Below, piece after piece: positions 51,646 to 60,027 of a stretch of 64,000 nt of DNA. The stretch covers positions 1 to 64,000 of the forward strand of contig JACPVI010000082.1 in the NCBI GenBank assembly GCA_016191815.1, given 5' to 3'. The notes below the pieces were generated by a model that saw only the letters and a program-made list of their open reading frames with translations, was not told the DNA's origin and made no database searches. Source of the stretch: Myxococcales bacterium (GTDB taxonomy: Bacteria > Myxococcota > Myxococcia > Myxococcales > Myxococcaceae). The position numbers were made by a program, and so were the translations under genes. The first letter of the stretch is position 1. Each line of letters begins with the position of its first letter.

Positions 51646-53334
51646 TCAGCCTCCCACCGCTCTTCGCCGCGCGCTCCGTCTCACCGCCTCCATCGCCCCC
51701 AGCGCGAGCACCACCAGCAAGACGAAACCGCAGGCCAGCACGGAGGCGGCGTTCGGATCCGCGTAGCTCTGCAGCTCGAACAGGAGCGTCCCCAGCACAG
51801 CCTTGCCGGTGGGCACGAGCAGCACCGACATCGTCAGCTCGGTGGCGCAGGCCAAAAAAGCGAGCACGAAGGCCGAGGCCAGCGCCGGACGCAAGGAGGG
51901 AAGCGTGGCGTCCAGGAAGGCCCGGGCCCGGCTCGCGCCGGAGACGCGGGCGGCTTCGGCGAGCGATGGATCCACCTGGGCCATCGACTCCGAGAGGTTG
52001 CTCCCGCCCAGGACCAGGTACTTGGCGGCGTAGGCCGCGAGCACCAGCCAGAGCGTATTCGCCATCGCCAGCACGAAGGCCACCCTCTCGAAGAGCACCA
52101 GACGAAGATCGCGCGAGAAGGCGACCAGCAAGGCCATCGCCATCACCGTCCCCGGCACCGCGAACGGCCAGCTCGCCAGCGCGTCGACCGCCCTCCCCGC
52201 CAGGGGAAAGTGCTTGCGCGAGAGGGCGACCAACAGGCCGAAGGCGCACACCAGCGTCCCGGCGGCGCCAGCGAGGAGCACGCTGCGGCCCGCGGCAGAG
52301 AGCGTGCGCGGGCTGGTGAGCACTCCCGCCCAGTGCGCGAAGGTGAGGTGCTCGAGCCCGAGCGGTGCTCCGTAGCTCTTCTGCACCGAGGTGAGGAAGA
52401 CCGCGAACAGCGGGAGCAACACCAAGACGAACGCCGCCACCGCGGCCGCAACCGAGAGCGGGCTGCGGTACCTCCCCAGGGGCATCGGCCTGCGCGAAAC
52501 GCCCTTGCCCGCCGCCAGGCGCACCCGGCCCGCGCGCCCAAGGAGCTGCCCGGCGACGAGAAGCACGCTGGCGAGCAGAAGCAGCACTGCCGACAGCGAC
52601 AGAGCCCGGGCCAGCGCATCGGGCCCTCCCAAGAGCACCTGTCCGTAGATGCGCGTGGTGAGCACCACGGTCGGAGGCGAGGCGGTGACTCCGAGGATGT
52701 ACGGCACTCCGAAGGCGGAGGCAGAGAAGAGGAAGACCATCACCGCCCCCGAGCCGAGGGCGGGGAGCGCGAGCGGCAGCGATACCGTAAGGAGCGCCCG
52801 GAGCGGTCCCGCGCCGGAGAGTCGCGCCGCTTCCTCCAGCGCGGGGTCTACCCGAGAGAGCGAAGCCGTGCCGGCGAGCAGCACCAGCGGCAAGCCGGCA
52901 CCTCCGAGCACGAAGGCGATCCCCACGGGGCCGTAGATGTCCAGCGCGCCGGCTCCGAGCACGCGGTTGAGCAACCCGGCTTTCGGGTTGGCCAAGGCGA
53001 GCCAGCCCATGCCCCAGATGAAGGGCGGAATGGCCGAGGGCAGGGTGAAGAGCACTCGAAGCACGCCGCGATAGGCAAGGTCGGTCCTCTCGAGCAGCAG
53101 CGCGAGCGGCGCTCCGACCAGGAAGGCAACCCCAGCCGCGCCCGCCGAGATGGTGAGGGTGTTGTAGGTGGCCCGCCGGCCATCCGCCGACAGCAATTCC
53201 AGCAGCGCCTCTCCGCGCAAGCTGGCCACCGACCGCACGAGCAGCACCACCACCGGCCCGATGGCGAAGGCCAGAAGGGGAGCCAAGAGAGTCGCGGCCA
53301 GCACCAGCTCGAGCTTCTTCTCGGCGAGCCTCAT
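51646..53334 (-). CDS. Fused two-domain ABC permease, ferric-iron (FbpB) type
   Basis: The 562-residue protein has about 12 helices in two halves. Each half has an EAA loop: LEEAARLSGAGPLRALLTVS and LAEAARVSGASRARAFLDAT, which contact the ATPase. FbpB-type iron permeases are such fusions. The ATG overlaps the binding-protein stop (ATGA). The stop lies three bases before the ATPase start. Confidence 0.9.
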   Translation of the reverse strand: MRLAEKKLELVLAATLLAPLLAFAIGPVVVLLVRSVASLRGEALLELLSADGRRATYNTLTISAGAAGVAFLVGAPLALLLERTDLAYRGVLRVLFTLPSAIPPFIWGMGWLALANPKAGLLNRVLGAGALDIYGPVGIAFVLGGAGLPLVLLAGTASLSRVDPALEEAARLSGAGPLRALLTVSLPLALPALGSGAVMVFLFSASAFGVPYILGVTASPPTVVLTTRIYGQVLLGGPDALARALSLSAVLLLLASVLLVAGQLLGRAGRVRLAAGKGVSRRPMPLGRYRSPLSVAAAVAAFVLVLLPLFAVFLTSVQKSYGAPLGLEHLTFAHWAGVLTSPRTLSAAGRSVLLAGAAGTLVCAFGLLVALSRKHFPLAGRAVDALASWPFAVPGTVMAMALLVAFSRDLRLVLFERVAFVLAMANTLWLVLAAYAAKYLVLGGSNLSESMAQVDPSLAEAARVSGASRARAFLDATLPSLRPALASAFVLAFLACATELTMSVLLVPTGKAVLGTLLFELQSYADPNAASVLACGFVLLVVLALGAMEAVRRSARRRAVGG

Positions 53335-54410
53335 TGGGAGAAAGCCCGCCGGAAGGCCTGCTTCACCTTCGGCCCCTCCAGGACGCCTCGCTCGAGCACG
53401 GCCTCGTCGAAGCTCTGGGCGCGACCGAGGAGCCCCTCCAGGCCCTCCTCGTTCCCTGGTCCACCCAGGCGCGGGTCCACCGAGTGCATGTCCCCTTGGC
53501 GCACGAACACCTCCTGCACTTCGCGGGAGAGCGCGAAGTCGTAGAAGGCCCTCGCGGCGACCGGATTCCGGGAGCTGGCGAAGACGGCGAGGTACCCCGG
53601 GACGATCACCGCGCCGTCCGAAGGGTACAGGTGCGAGATGGGGCTGCCCTTCCGCTCCGCCGCCAGCGCGTTCTCCAGCAGCACCACGCCTACCTTGGCC
53701 TCGCCGGACTCCACTTTCTGCAGCACCGCCGCGTTTCCGCCCGCCACCCGGGCGCCGTTCTCGCGCAGCGCGGTGAAGAAGCCCTCGCCGTACTTGCGCT
53801 CGAGCAACACTGCCCACGTGAAGGAGGTGCCCGAGGTGAGCGGATCTCCCAGCGCCACCTCCCCGCGCCAGCGGGAGGCGGCCAGCTCCTGGAAGCTCGC
53901 CGGCGGCTCGACGCCGGCCCGGTGCACCAGCACCATGGTGGAGATGCGACATCCGGCGTACGCCCCATCGAGGTCCATCAGCGCGCGCGGGATGCGCAGC
54001 CCATTCGGCGAGGCGTATCGGAGCAGGCGGCCCTCGCGCTTGAAACGCTCGTAGAGGAAGGGGTCCGAGGTCATCAGCACGTCCGCCTGGGTGCCGCCGG
54101 CGGCCAACTCCGCCTCGAGGCGGCTGGCCACCTTCTCGCTGCCGGCCTGGTACCAGCGCACGGTCACCTCGGGGAGGGCGCGGCGGAGCAGCGGCTCCAG
54201 CTCGTCGATCACCTGCCGGTAGGCGGAGGTGTAGACCCACAGCTCGCCGGAGGGTTTGCCCTCGGCCGCGGGCCCACCGCGCGAGCCGGAGCCTGGCGCG
54301 GCCGATTCGATCCGGCAACCGGCCAACGCCAGGGCGCAGAGCCACCCGAAGGTTTGGAGGCGGGGGGCCGGAGGTGCCGGGCCGGCGTAGTGGTTGGGCC
54401 TTGCTCGCAC
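53331..54410 (-). CDS. ABC transporter substrate-binding lipoprotein, iron-type
   Basis: The 359-residue protein has a lipoprotein signal (LCALALAGC) and a type II periplasmic-binding fold: LWVYTSAYRQVIDELEPLL, ADVLMTSDPFLYERF, DPLTSGTSFTWAV and FASSRNPVAARAFYDFAL. This matches the family of ferric-iron (FbpA/FutA), and also 2-aminoethylphosphonate-type, binding proteins. The tandem Tyr iron ligands could not be placed with confidence, so the ligand is inferred. The start is a GTG without clear ribosome-binding site. Confidence 0.85.
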   Translation of the reverse strand: MRARPNHYAGPAPPAPRLQTFGWLCALALAGCRIESAAPGSGSRGGPAAEGKPSGELWVYTSAYRQVIDELEPLLRRALPEVTVRWYQAGSEKVASRLEAELAAGGTQADVLMTSDPFLYERFKREGRLLRYASPNGLRIPRALMDLDGAYAGCRISTMVLVHRAGVEPPASFQELAASRWRGEVALGDPLTSGTSFTWAVLLERKYGEGFFTALRENGARVAGGNAAVLQKVESGEAKVGVVLLENALAAERKGSPISHLYPSDGAVIVPGYLAVFASSRNPVAARAFYDFALSREVQEVFVRQGDMHSVDPRLGGPGNEEGLEGLLGRAQSFDEAVLERGVLEGPKVKQAFRRAFSQ

Positions 54411-54523
54411 GTTGCCGTGGAATAAATCACCTGGCGGGCAGGGGCCCTAGAGCCGTCTCGCTCGCGCTCTTTGGACTCGGGGCGTGCGGCCAGGCCTCTC
54501 GTCCCGGATGTCGGGGGGTCTGC

Positions 54524-54565
54524 TACGATGGACTTCGAGCGATGACGAGGGAGGAGCGCTCTTGA
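54524..54565 (+). promoter_or_regulatory. TACGAT hexamer and seven-codon upstream ORF
   Basis: TACGAT (54524-54529) could be the -10. ATG 54542 then opens MTREERS with its TGA at 54563-54565 overlapping the TTG start of the main gene; the reading region also supplies the Shine-Dalgarno. Translation of the small frame could control the main gene by coupling. Confidence 0.4.
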
Positions 54566-55557
54566 GCACCGGAACCCGCTCGGCCATCGGTGGCGTGGCG
54601 CTGGCGCTGTGCCTGTCGAGCGCCGCCGGCTTCGCCTTCTCCACCGGAATCACCAGCGCCTCCTTCGGCCTCTCCGGGTGCAACGCCTGTCACAGCGGCG
54701 GGGTACAGCCCACCGTCACACTCACTCCCTCGAGCACCGCTCCCGACGCCGGCCTGCCCCAGAAGATCACCGTGGCGGTGACCACTCCCAACGGCCAGCA
54801 CGCCGGGTTCAACCTCAGGGCGAGCAGCGGGACGCTCTCGGTGCTCTCCGGCACTGCGGGAATACAGATCCTCGGCGGCGAGGCCACCCACAACTATCCC
54901 CACTCGGAGGGCATCGACGGTCTGGTGAAGTTCGAAGTGGAGTGGACCGCCGCTTCCGGTGGGCCTGTCACCTTCACCGCCTGGGGCAACTCGGTCAATT
55001 ACGACGGGGTGAACACCGGCGACCTGGCCAACGGCGCGCAGTCTGACATCTGCGTGAGCTCCACTTTCTTCCGGGACGCCGACGGGGATGACGCGGGGGT
55101 CGCCACCACCACCCAGGACGGCTGCACCGCCCCTGCGGGCTACTCGCCGAACGCCGGAGACTGCGACGACGGCAATCCCGCGGTTCGTCCCGGGGCGGCA
55201 GAGGTGTGCAACGGGGCCGACGACGATTGCGATGGGACCGCGGACGAGGGCCCGCCTCCGTGTCAGACGGGAGTGTGCGTCTCCGGCGCGTGCGTGGTGG
55301 ATGCGGGAACGGACGGGGGCGAGGATTCCGGCAGTGGCTCGGGAGGTGACGGAGGCACCGACCCGACGGATGCCGGCTCGGCCGATGCGAGCGACGGCGG
55401 CGGGGATCCTCCGGTGTGCGGCTGCTCCGGAGCGCCTTCGGCAGCATTCTGGGTCCCGGCCCTCGTGCTGCTCGTCGCGTTGCGCCGGCGGACCGCGTAC
55501 GATGCGCGACCCGGGAGGACCGGTGCCACTCACCTTCGTTCCCCTGGGCGTCGGTGA
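54562..55557 (+). CDS. MYXO-CTERM-like surface protein with CHSG and MopE motifs
   Basis: The start is TTG 54562 after GGGAGGAG. The 331-residue protein has a signal peptide, GCNACHSGG at about 40 as in the MXAN_6652-type / choice-of-anchor V group, a beta domain to about 180, the MopE metal-binding motif CDDGNPAVRPGAAEVCNGAD then DDCDGTADEG, a Ser/Asp/Gly linker, and a tail CGCSGAPSAAFWVPALVLLV followed by ALRRR. Twenty residues follow the Arg cluster and overlap the next gene by 35 bases. It is expected on the outer surface. Confidence 0.8.
   Translation: MSTGTRSAIGGVALALCLSSAAGFAFSTGITSASFGLSGCNACHSGGVQPTVTLTPSSTAPDAGLPQKITVAVTTPNGQHAGFNLRASSGTLSVLSGTAGIQILGGEATHNYPHSEGIDGLVKFEVEWTAASGGPVTFTAWGNSVNYDGVNTGDLANGAQSDICVSSTFFRDADGDDAGVATTTQDGCTAPAGYSPNAGDCDDGNPAVRPGAAEVCNGADDDCDGTADEGPPPCQTGVCVSGACVVDAGTDGGEDSGSGSGGDGGTDPTDAGSADASDGGGDPPVCGCSGAPSAAFWVPALVLLVALRRRTAYDARPGRTGATHLRSPGRR
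55498..55503 (+). promoter_or_regulatory. -10-like hexamer TACGAT inside the preceding gene
   Basis: TACGAT lies 19 bases before GTG 55523 and GGGAGG (55513-55518) follows it, so the MBL-fold gene may have its own promoter. No -35 was identified. Confidence 0.3.
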
Positions 55558-56266
55558 CGCCTTCAGCGCGCTCCATTACAGCTCCTGCCTCGCGGTCGAG
55601 GCAGAGGGCTCGCTTTTGCTCGTCGATTGCCCCCACCCCATTCAGAAGATGATGCGGGAGGCGGCGGCGGCCTCGGGGCGCCCGCTCGAGCTGGAGCGGC
55701 TCGCCGGAGTTGCCATCACCCACCTCCACGCCGATCACTCCTCGGGCCTGGAGAGCCTGGCCTACTTCTTTCACTTCGCCCTCCAACAGAAGTTGGTCTT
55801 GCTCGCCCATCCCTCGGTGTCCGAGCGGCTGTGGGAGGGACACCTCGCCGCCGGGATGGAGCGGCTGGAACCGCCCGGTGCTCCCCCATCCCACATGCGG
55901 CTGGAGGATTACTTCCAGCTCGTGCCCGTGCGCGAGGATGCCCCGGCCCGCCTGGGGCCATTCCGGGTGGAGTGCCGGCGGACGGCGCACCACATTCCCA
56001 CCACCGCCTTCCGGGTGCGCGCCGGCGGGAGAAGCCTCGGAGTGAGCGCCGATACTTCGTACGATCCTTCGCTCATCGCGTGGCTGTCGGAGGCGGACCT
56101 CTTCGTCCACGAGACGGGGCACGGGGTGCACACTCCGTACGAGGCATTGGCGGAGCTGCCCGACGCGGTACGGGCCAAGATGCGGCTTGGCCACTTCCCG
56201 GACTGGTTCCTGTCCGCGCCGAGCTCAATCGAGCGGCTCGAGGAAGGCAGAGCGTACGTGGTCTGA
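55523..56266 (+). CDS. MBL-fold metallohydrolase
   Basis: The 247-residue protein has THLHADHSSG (the H-x-H-x-D-H site), then conserved His at HHIPTTAF and the Asp in GVSADTSYD and His in HETGHGVH. It belongs to the metallo-beta-lactamase fold and resembles RNase Z or YycJ-like phosphodiesterases. The substrate is unknown. Start GTG 55523 follows GGGAGG by four bases; an ATG at 55502 is an alternative. Confidence 0.85.
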   Translation: MPLTFVPLGVGDAFSALHYSSCLAVEAEGSLLLVDCPHPIQKMMREAAAASGRPLELERLAGVAITHLHADHSSGLESLAYFFHFALQQKLVLLAHPSVSERLWEGHLAAGMERLEPPGAPPSHMRLEDYFQLVPVREDAPARLGPFRVECRRTAHHIPTTAFRVRAGGRSLGVSADTSYDPSLIAWLSEADLFVHETGHGVHTPYEALAELPDAVRAKMRLGHFPDWFLSAPSSIERLEEGRAYVV

Positions 56267-56368
56267 CCGCGGCTCGATCCCGGCAGGCCATTTCCCTCGC
56301 CCCGGCTTGACTTGGGACCCCAAGGCCGCCGACCATGCGCGGCCCGAGGGGGGAGCGGGAGCAGCCCC

Positions 56369-57412
56369 ATGCGGTCGATCACAGGCGAGTTGCAGGTTGC
56401 CCGCCCCGGAGCCCTGGACGTCCGGTCCATCTTGTCCCGCGCCGGGCGGGAGGTGTGGCTCCACTTCCCCGCTTGGCTCTTCTTCTTCTACGGCTGCCTG
56501 CTGCTCAACACCGAGTTGACCAACCTCGACCCCCCGCGCGGAGAGCTGGCCTACACCGCCATCTTCCCGCTCTCGGTGTTCGCGCTGTACTACGCGGTCA
56601 GGGCGGCGAGGGCGCCGGAGGTGGCCAGGCGATCCGCCCTCCTCACGGCGACGCTGGGCCTTTGCCTGGTGCTGCCGCTGCTCAACCTCGCCTACCACCG
56701 CCCCTCGCCGCTTTCCCTCGCCTCGCTGCGCCTGGTGTACGAGTTGTCGACTTTCGCCTGGGCGGCGCTCTTGGTAGCGCACGCCGCGCGCCGCCACCCA
56801 AGCCATATCGGGTTGTTCTTCGGCGTTGCGCTGGTGTACGGCGCGATGCTCGAGAACGGCGGAATTGTGCTCGGCTTCTTCTCCGAGCACCAGCTCGACG
56901 CGACGCGATTGCCGCTGCTCAAGGCACCGCTGGCGACGATGGTCGGCTGGTGCGTCGTCCTGTACATGGCGAGCTTCGTGGTGTGGGGGCTGCGGCGGCA
57001 TCTGCCGTGGCTTCGGCGCTCGGCGCTGCTCTCCGCGCTCGCGGTAGGGGCGGCGGCCACCTTGCTGGACCTCCAGCTCGATCCTCTGGCCAGCGCGGCC
57101 GGCTGCTGGGTCTGGCACGACTCGCTGCCCCCGGCCTTCCACGGAGTGCCGATGGTCAACTTCGTGGCGTGGATGTGCGCGATCACGCCGTTCGCGTACG
57201 TGATGTTCCGCTACCAGCAGCGTGCCGGCATCCCTGACGGCGCTCAGTGGACCGGCCGCCAGCTCGCCTTTGCGCTGCTGCTGGTTCCCGCCACGCTCGG
57301 CCTGGCGGCGCTGGCGTTCATCGCTGCGATGGGGCTGGCGGAGGGCATCGACGGGCCCTCGTGGACGCTGCTCAACGCCTTCACGGACGGGGTGCTCGCC
57401 AAGCTCGGCTGA
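56369..57412 (+). CDS. Carotenoid biosynthesis membrane protein (CruF/DUF422-like)
   Basis: The 347-residue protein has about nine hydrophobic helices. The key stretch LDPLASAAGCWVWH, AFHGVPMVNFVAWM matches DUF422, the family of CruF, a 1',2'-hydratase of acyclic carotenoids. No other carotenoid gene is nearby, so the role is inferred from the family. The ATG at 56369 is chosen because upstream codons are low-complexity. Confidence 0.8.
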   Translation: MRSITGELQVARPGALDVRSILSRAGREVWLHFPAWLFFFYGCLLLNTELTNLDPPRGELAYTAIFPLSVFALYYAVRAARAPEVARRSALLTATLGLCLVLPLLNLAYHRPSPLSLASLRLVYELSTFAWAALLVAHAARRHPSHIGLFFGVALVYGAMLENGGIVLGFFSEHQLDATRLPLLKAPLATMVGWCVVLYMASFVVWGLRRHLPWLRRSALLSALAVGAAATLLDLQLDPLASAAGCWVWHDSLPPAFHGVPMVNFVAWMCAITPFAYVMFRYQQRAGIPDGAQWTGRQLAFALLLVPATLGLAALAFIAAMGLAEGIDGPSWTLLNAFTDGVLAKLG

Positions 57413-57427
57413 GGCGCCGCCTCGTCG

Positions 57428-57441
57428 CCTGCTTCGGCAGG
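57428..57441 (+). terminator. UUCG hairpin CCTGC-TTCG-GCAGG
   Basis: A five-base stem with a stable TTCG tetraloop starts 16 bases after the CruF-like stop. There is no T tract, so it may stabilise the 3' end rather than terminate. Confidence 0.4.
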
Positions 57442-57589
57442 AGTGGCATGTCGTCAGAGCGGGCCGAGGATCCAGTCCGGCAGCGCGGAATTCACGCCGT
57501 CGCAGCGCTGGAAATGCTCGGCCGCCCGCTCATCCTTCGCATGCCCGTCAGGATACCTCTTGCCACTCGCCTTTCGGCAGCCCGGTGCC

Positions 57590-57595
57590 TACGCT
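57590..57595 (+). promoter_or_regulatory. -10-like hexamer TACGCT before the MNT gene
   Basis: TACGCT ends eight bases before ATG 57604, without a Shine-Dalgarno. The rest of the 57442-57603 gap shows no other element. Confidence 0.35.
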
Positions 57596-57603
57596 GTCGG
57601 AGC

Positions 57604-58095
57604 ATGTCCACCGCAGTGTTCGAGCCGTTGTTGAGCGCTTTGGTGCGAAATGCCGAAGCCGAGCTGGGCGACCGGCTCCTCGCGGTGGCGGTGTACGGCT
57701 CGGTGGCGCGCGGCCAGGCCGGGCCGGCTTCGGACGTGGATCTCCTGGTGGTGGCCGACGGCTTGCCCAACAGTCCCGCCGAGCGGTTGCGCTCGTTCTC
57801 GTCGGTCGAAGCGGCCACTCGACCCGAGGTGGAGCAGCTGCGCGCCCGCGGCTACCGGGCGGAGCTCTCGCCGCTGTTGTGGTCGCCTGCCCAGCTCGCT
57901 GCTTTCTCCTTTCTGCAGCTCGATCTCGCCACCGACGCACGCATCCTCTTTGATCCCCGCGGGCTTCTCTCCAGACGCTTGGAGGGCGTGCGCCGCAAGA
58001 TGGCCGAACTGGGGACCCGCCGCGTGCCGTATCGCGGGACCTACTACTGGCTGCTCAAGCCGGACCTCAAGCCGGGCGAGGTCATCGAGCTATGA
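57604..58095 (+). CDS. MNT-type nucleotidyltransferase, putative antitoxin
   Basis: The 163-residue protein has VYGSVARGQAGPASDVDLLV, the GS-x9-D-x-D site of minimal nucleotidyltransferases, and a C-terminal helical extension. In MntA/HepT systems this enzyme modifies the HEPT toxin. The HEPT gene overlaps the stop by four bases (ATGA). This pair is intact, unlike the one at 38039-38490. Confidence 0.85.
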   Translation: MSTAVFEPLLSALVRNAEAELGDRLLAVAVYGSVARGQAGPASDVDLLVVADGLPNSPAERLRSFSSVEAATRPEVEQLRARGYRAELSPLLWSPAQLAAFSFLQLDLATDARILFDPRGLLSRRLEGVRRKMAELGTRRVPYRGTYYWLLKPDLKPGEVIEL

Positions 58096-58505
58096 CCAGC
58101 CTGGAGCTGGGCAGAAGCTACCTGAGGTCCGCTCGCCGCCGACTGGCCATTCTGCCGGTGCTTCGAGATTCCGGCGGTTTCAACGACGTGGTGCGTGAAG
58201 CCCAGGAGATCGTCGAGCTCGCGCTGAAGGCCTTGCTCCGCACGGTGGGGATCGATCCACCGCACCTCCACGATGTGGGCGAGGTCCTGCTGCAGCATGC
58301 AGAGCTGCTGCCCGAGCCTTTGCGGCCCGAGCTGCCCGGCCTCGCAGAAGCCTCGCGCGAGCTCAGGCGCAACCGGGAGCTTGCCTTCTACGGCGCTGCC
58401 GATTTCCTGCCGGACCTGGAGTATTCGCGCCAGGACGCCGACCGCGCGATGCGCACGGCGGAGCAGGCGGTGAAGGCCGCCGAGTCGGTGTTCGGGAGCG
58501 CCTGA
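58092..58505 (+). CDS. HEPT-domain protein, putative toxin
   Basis: The 137-residue all-helical protein fits HEPT: SYLRSARRRLAIL, EAQEIVELALKALLRTVGID and SRQDADRAMRTAEQAVKAAE. The RNase motif Rx4-6H of HepT-like toxins is not clear; RRNRELAFYG is the nearest block, so activity is uncertain. Being coupled to an MNT gene argues for a toxin-antitoxin or substrate-binding pair. It ends one base from the convergent rsmB. Confidence 0.8.
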   Translation: MTSLELGRSYLRSARRRLAILPVLRDSGGFNDVVREAQEIVELALKALLRTVGIDPPHLHDVGEVLLQHAELLPEPLRPELPGLAEASRELRRNRELAFYGAADFLPDLEYSRQDADRAMRTAEQAVKAAESVFGSA

Positions 58506-58506
58506 G

Positions 58507-59886
58507 CTAGCGGGCGGGCGCCAGCCGGCTCGCCGCCAGGATCGCGCCGAAGAAGCCGTCGGTGCCGTGGAGGTGCGGGTACAGCCGCAAGTAGCCTCCG
58601 CGGGAGACCTTGGGGCCCAGCGAAGCTCCCAGGACTTCCTCCACCGGGATGAGCCTCAGCTCCGGATGCCGCGAGAGGAAACGCTCCACCACCGCCTCGT
58701 TCTCCTCCCGGAGCACGCTGCACGTCCCGTACACCAGCCGCCCCCGAGGGCTCAGGAGCGGGAGGAACCTCTCCAAGAGCTCCTCCTGCCTGGCCACGTG
58801 CATCGAGAGGTCCTCGGGAGTCAGCCGGTAGCGCGCGTCGGGCTTGCGGCGCAACGTGCCGCTTCCGCTGCACGGCGCATCCACCAGCACCCGGTCCGCC
58901 TTGCCCTTCAGGTCCTCGAGCGCCGCCAGCGCGACCGTGCCCGCTTCGGGGATGACCCTCACCCGAACGTTGTGCACTCCGGCCCGCCGCGCCCGCTTGC
59001 GAAGCTCGTCCATCCTTCCCGATTCCACGTCCAGCGCGAACAGCTCTCCCCGGTTGCGCATCGCCGCGGCGAGCTGGAGCGATTTTCCCCCTGCGCCCGC
59101 GCACGCGTCCACCACCTTGGTGGGCGGCGGGTCCACCAGCACGCCCAACAGCTGGCTCCCCTCGTCCTGCAGCTCGAAGGCGCCCTCGCGGAAGGCCCTC
59201 AAGGAGAAGGCGTTGAGGCGAGTCTCCAGCACCACTCCCAGAGGGGACAGCTCGGTGGGGCGGCACTCCACCCCCTCGCCGCGGAGGCGCTTCATCAGCT
59301 CCTCGCGCGACAGCGCAAGCGTGTTCACCCTCGCGCAAAGCGGCGCCCGGCGGTTCATCGCCTCGGCCGCGCGGCTGGCCTCCTCCCCAAGCTCGGCCAG
59401 GAACCTCTCGGCCAAGAATGGCGGGAGCGAGGCCTCGATGGACAGCCGCTGCTTCGGTTCCAAAGCCTCGAGCTGCCTGCGAATCTCCGGCAGCCGGCGG
59501 AGCACACCCTCGTCCCCGCCGGAGAGCCGCATCGAGCGCGACACCTCCTCGGCCCGCTCGCCTGCAAGCGCCCTCGCCGCCGCGACTCGGAGCAGGTCCT
59601 TTTGGCTGGTGGGGAGCGCGTCGAAGCGGGGCCGCCCTCGCTCCAAGAGGTAATCCACCAGGACTTGCCGGCGGAGCAACTCGTAGACCCGCTCGGCCAC
59701 CGCCCTCCGCTCCGCCGAGTACAGGTGGCGCTTGTGCCTCAAGGTGAAGTCCAGCGCCCGGTCGGCCAGCCGGCCCTCGTGCCGGATGGCCCCGTAGGCC
59801 TCGAGACACGCCTCCAAGACCAGGTCCTCGCGCAGCGGCCTCGCCCGGCCCACGCCCGACCGCCTGCTCTGCTTTCGCTCCGTCAT
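58507..59886 (-). CDS. rsmB: 16S rRNA m5C967 methyltransferase RsmB
   Basis: The 459-residue protein has an N-terminal NusB-like helical domain (about 15-150) and a Rossmann methyltransferase with VVDACAGAGGKSLQLAAAM (SAM), DAPCSGSGTLRR and the catalytic-Cys block YGTCSVL. It methylates C967 of 16S rRNA using S-adenosylmethionine. No fmt or def gene is adjacent. Confidence 0.93.
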   Translation of the reverse strand: MTERKQSRRSGVGRARPLREDLVLEACLEAYGAIRHEGRLADRALDFTLRHKRHLYSAERRAVAERVYELLRRQVLVDYLLERGRPRFDALPTSQKDLLRVAAARALAGERAEEVSRSMRLSGGDEGVLRRLPEIRRQLEALEPKQRLSIEASLPPFLAERFLAELGEEASRAAEAMNRRAPLCARVNTLALSREELMKRLRGEGVECRPTELSPLGVVLETRLNAFSLRAFREGAFELQDEGSQLLGVLVDPPPTKVVDACAGAGGKSLQLAAAMRNRGELFALDVESGRMDELRKRARRAGVHNVRVRVIPEAGTVALAALEDLKGKADRVLVDAPCSGSGTLRRKPDARYRLTPEDLSMHVARQEELLERFLPLLSPRGRLVYGTCSVLREENEAVVERFLSRHPELRLIPVEEVLGASLGPKVSRGGYLRLYPHLHGTDGFFGAILAASRLAPAR

Positions 59887-59954
59887 TTTTCCGACAGACC
59901 CCTAACGCCGCGGCTTCCCAAGTGTCGGCTGGCGTCTAGCCCAGCGGCTTCGCC

Positions 59955-59983
59955 TTGATCCGCGCGCCGGCCGCAATTATCAG
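59955..59983 (+). promoter_or_regulatory. Sigma70-type promoter of the peroxiredoxin gene
   Basis: TTGATC (59955-59960), a 17-base spacer and TATCAG (59978-59983) predict a start near 59990 and a leader of about 38 bases with AGGAGG just before ATG 60028. Confidence 0.5.
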
Positions 59984-60027
59984 CACGCGCAATTCAACCC
60001 GCAGCATCGAACCACAGGAGGCAGAAA

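Noticed and set aside
50402-52249. Long upstream extension of the lipoprotein frame through the ABC ATPase and permease
   Set aside because: It runs in a different frame across two well-recognised ABC genes; the signal peptide and ribosome-binding site put the start at 50401.
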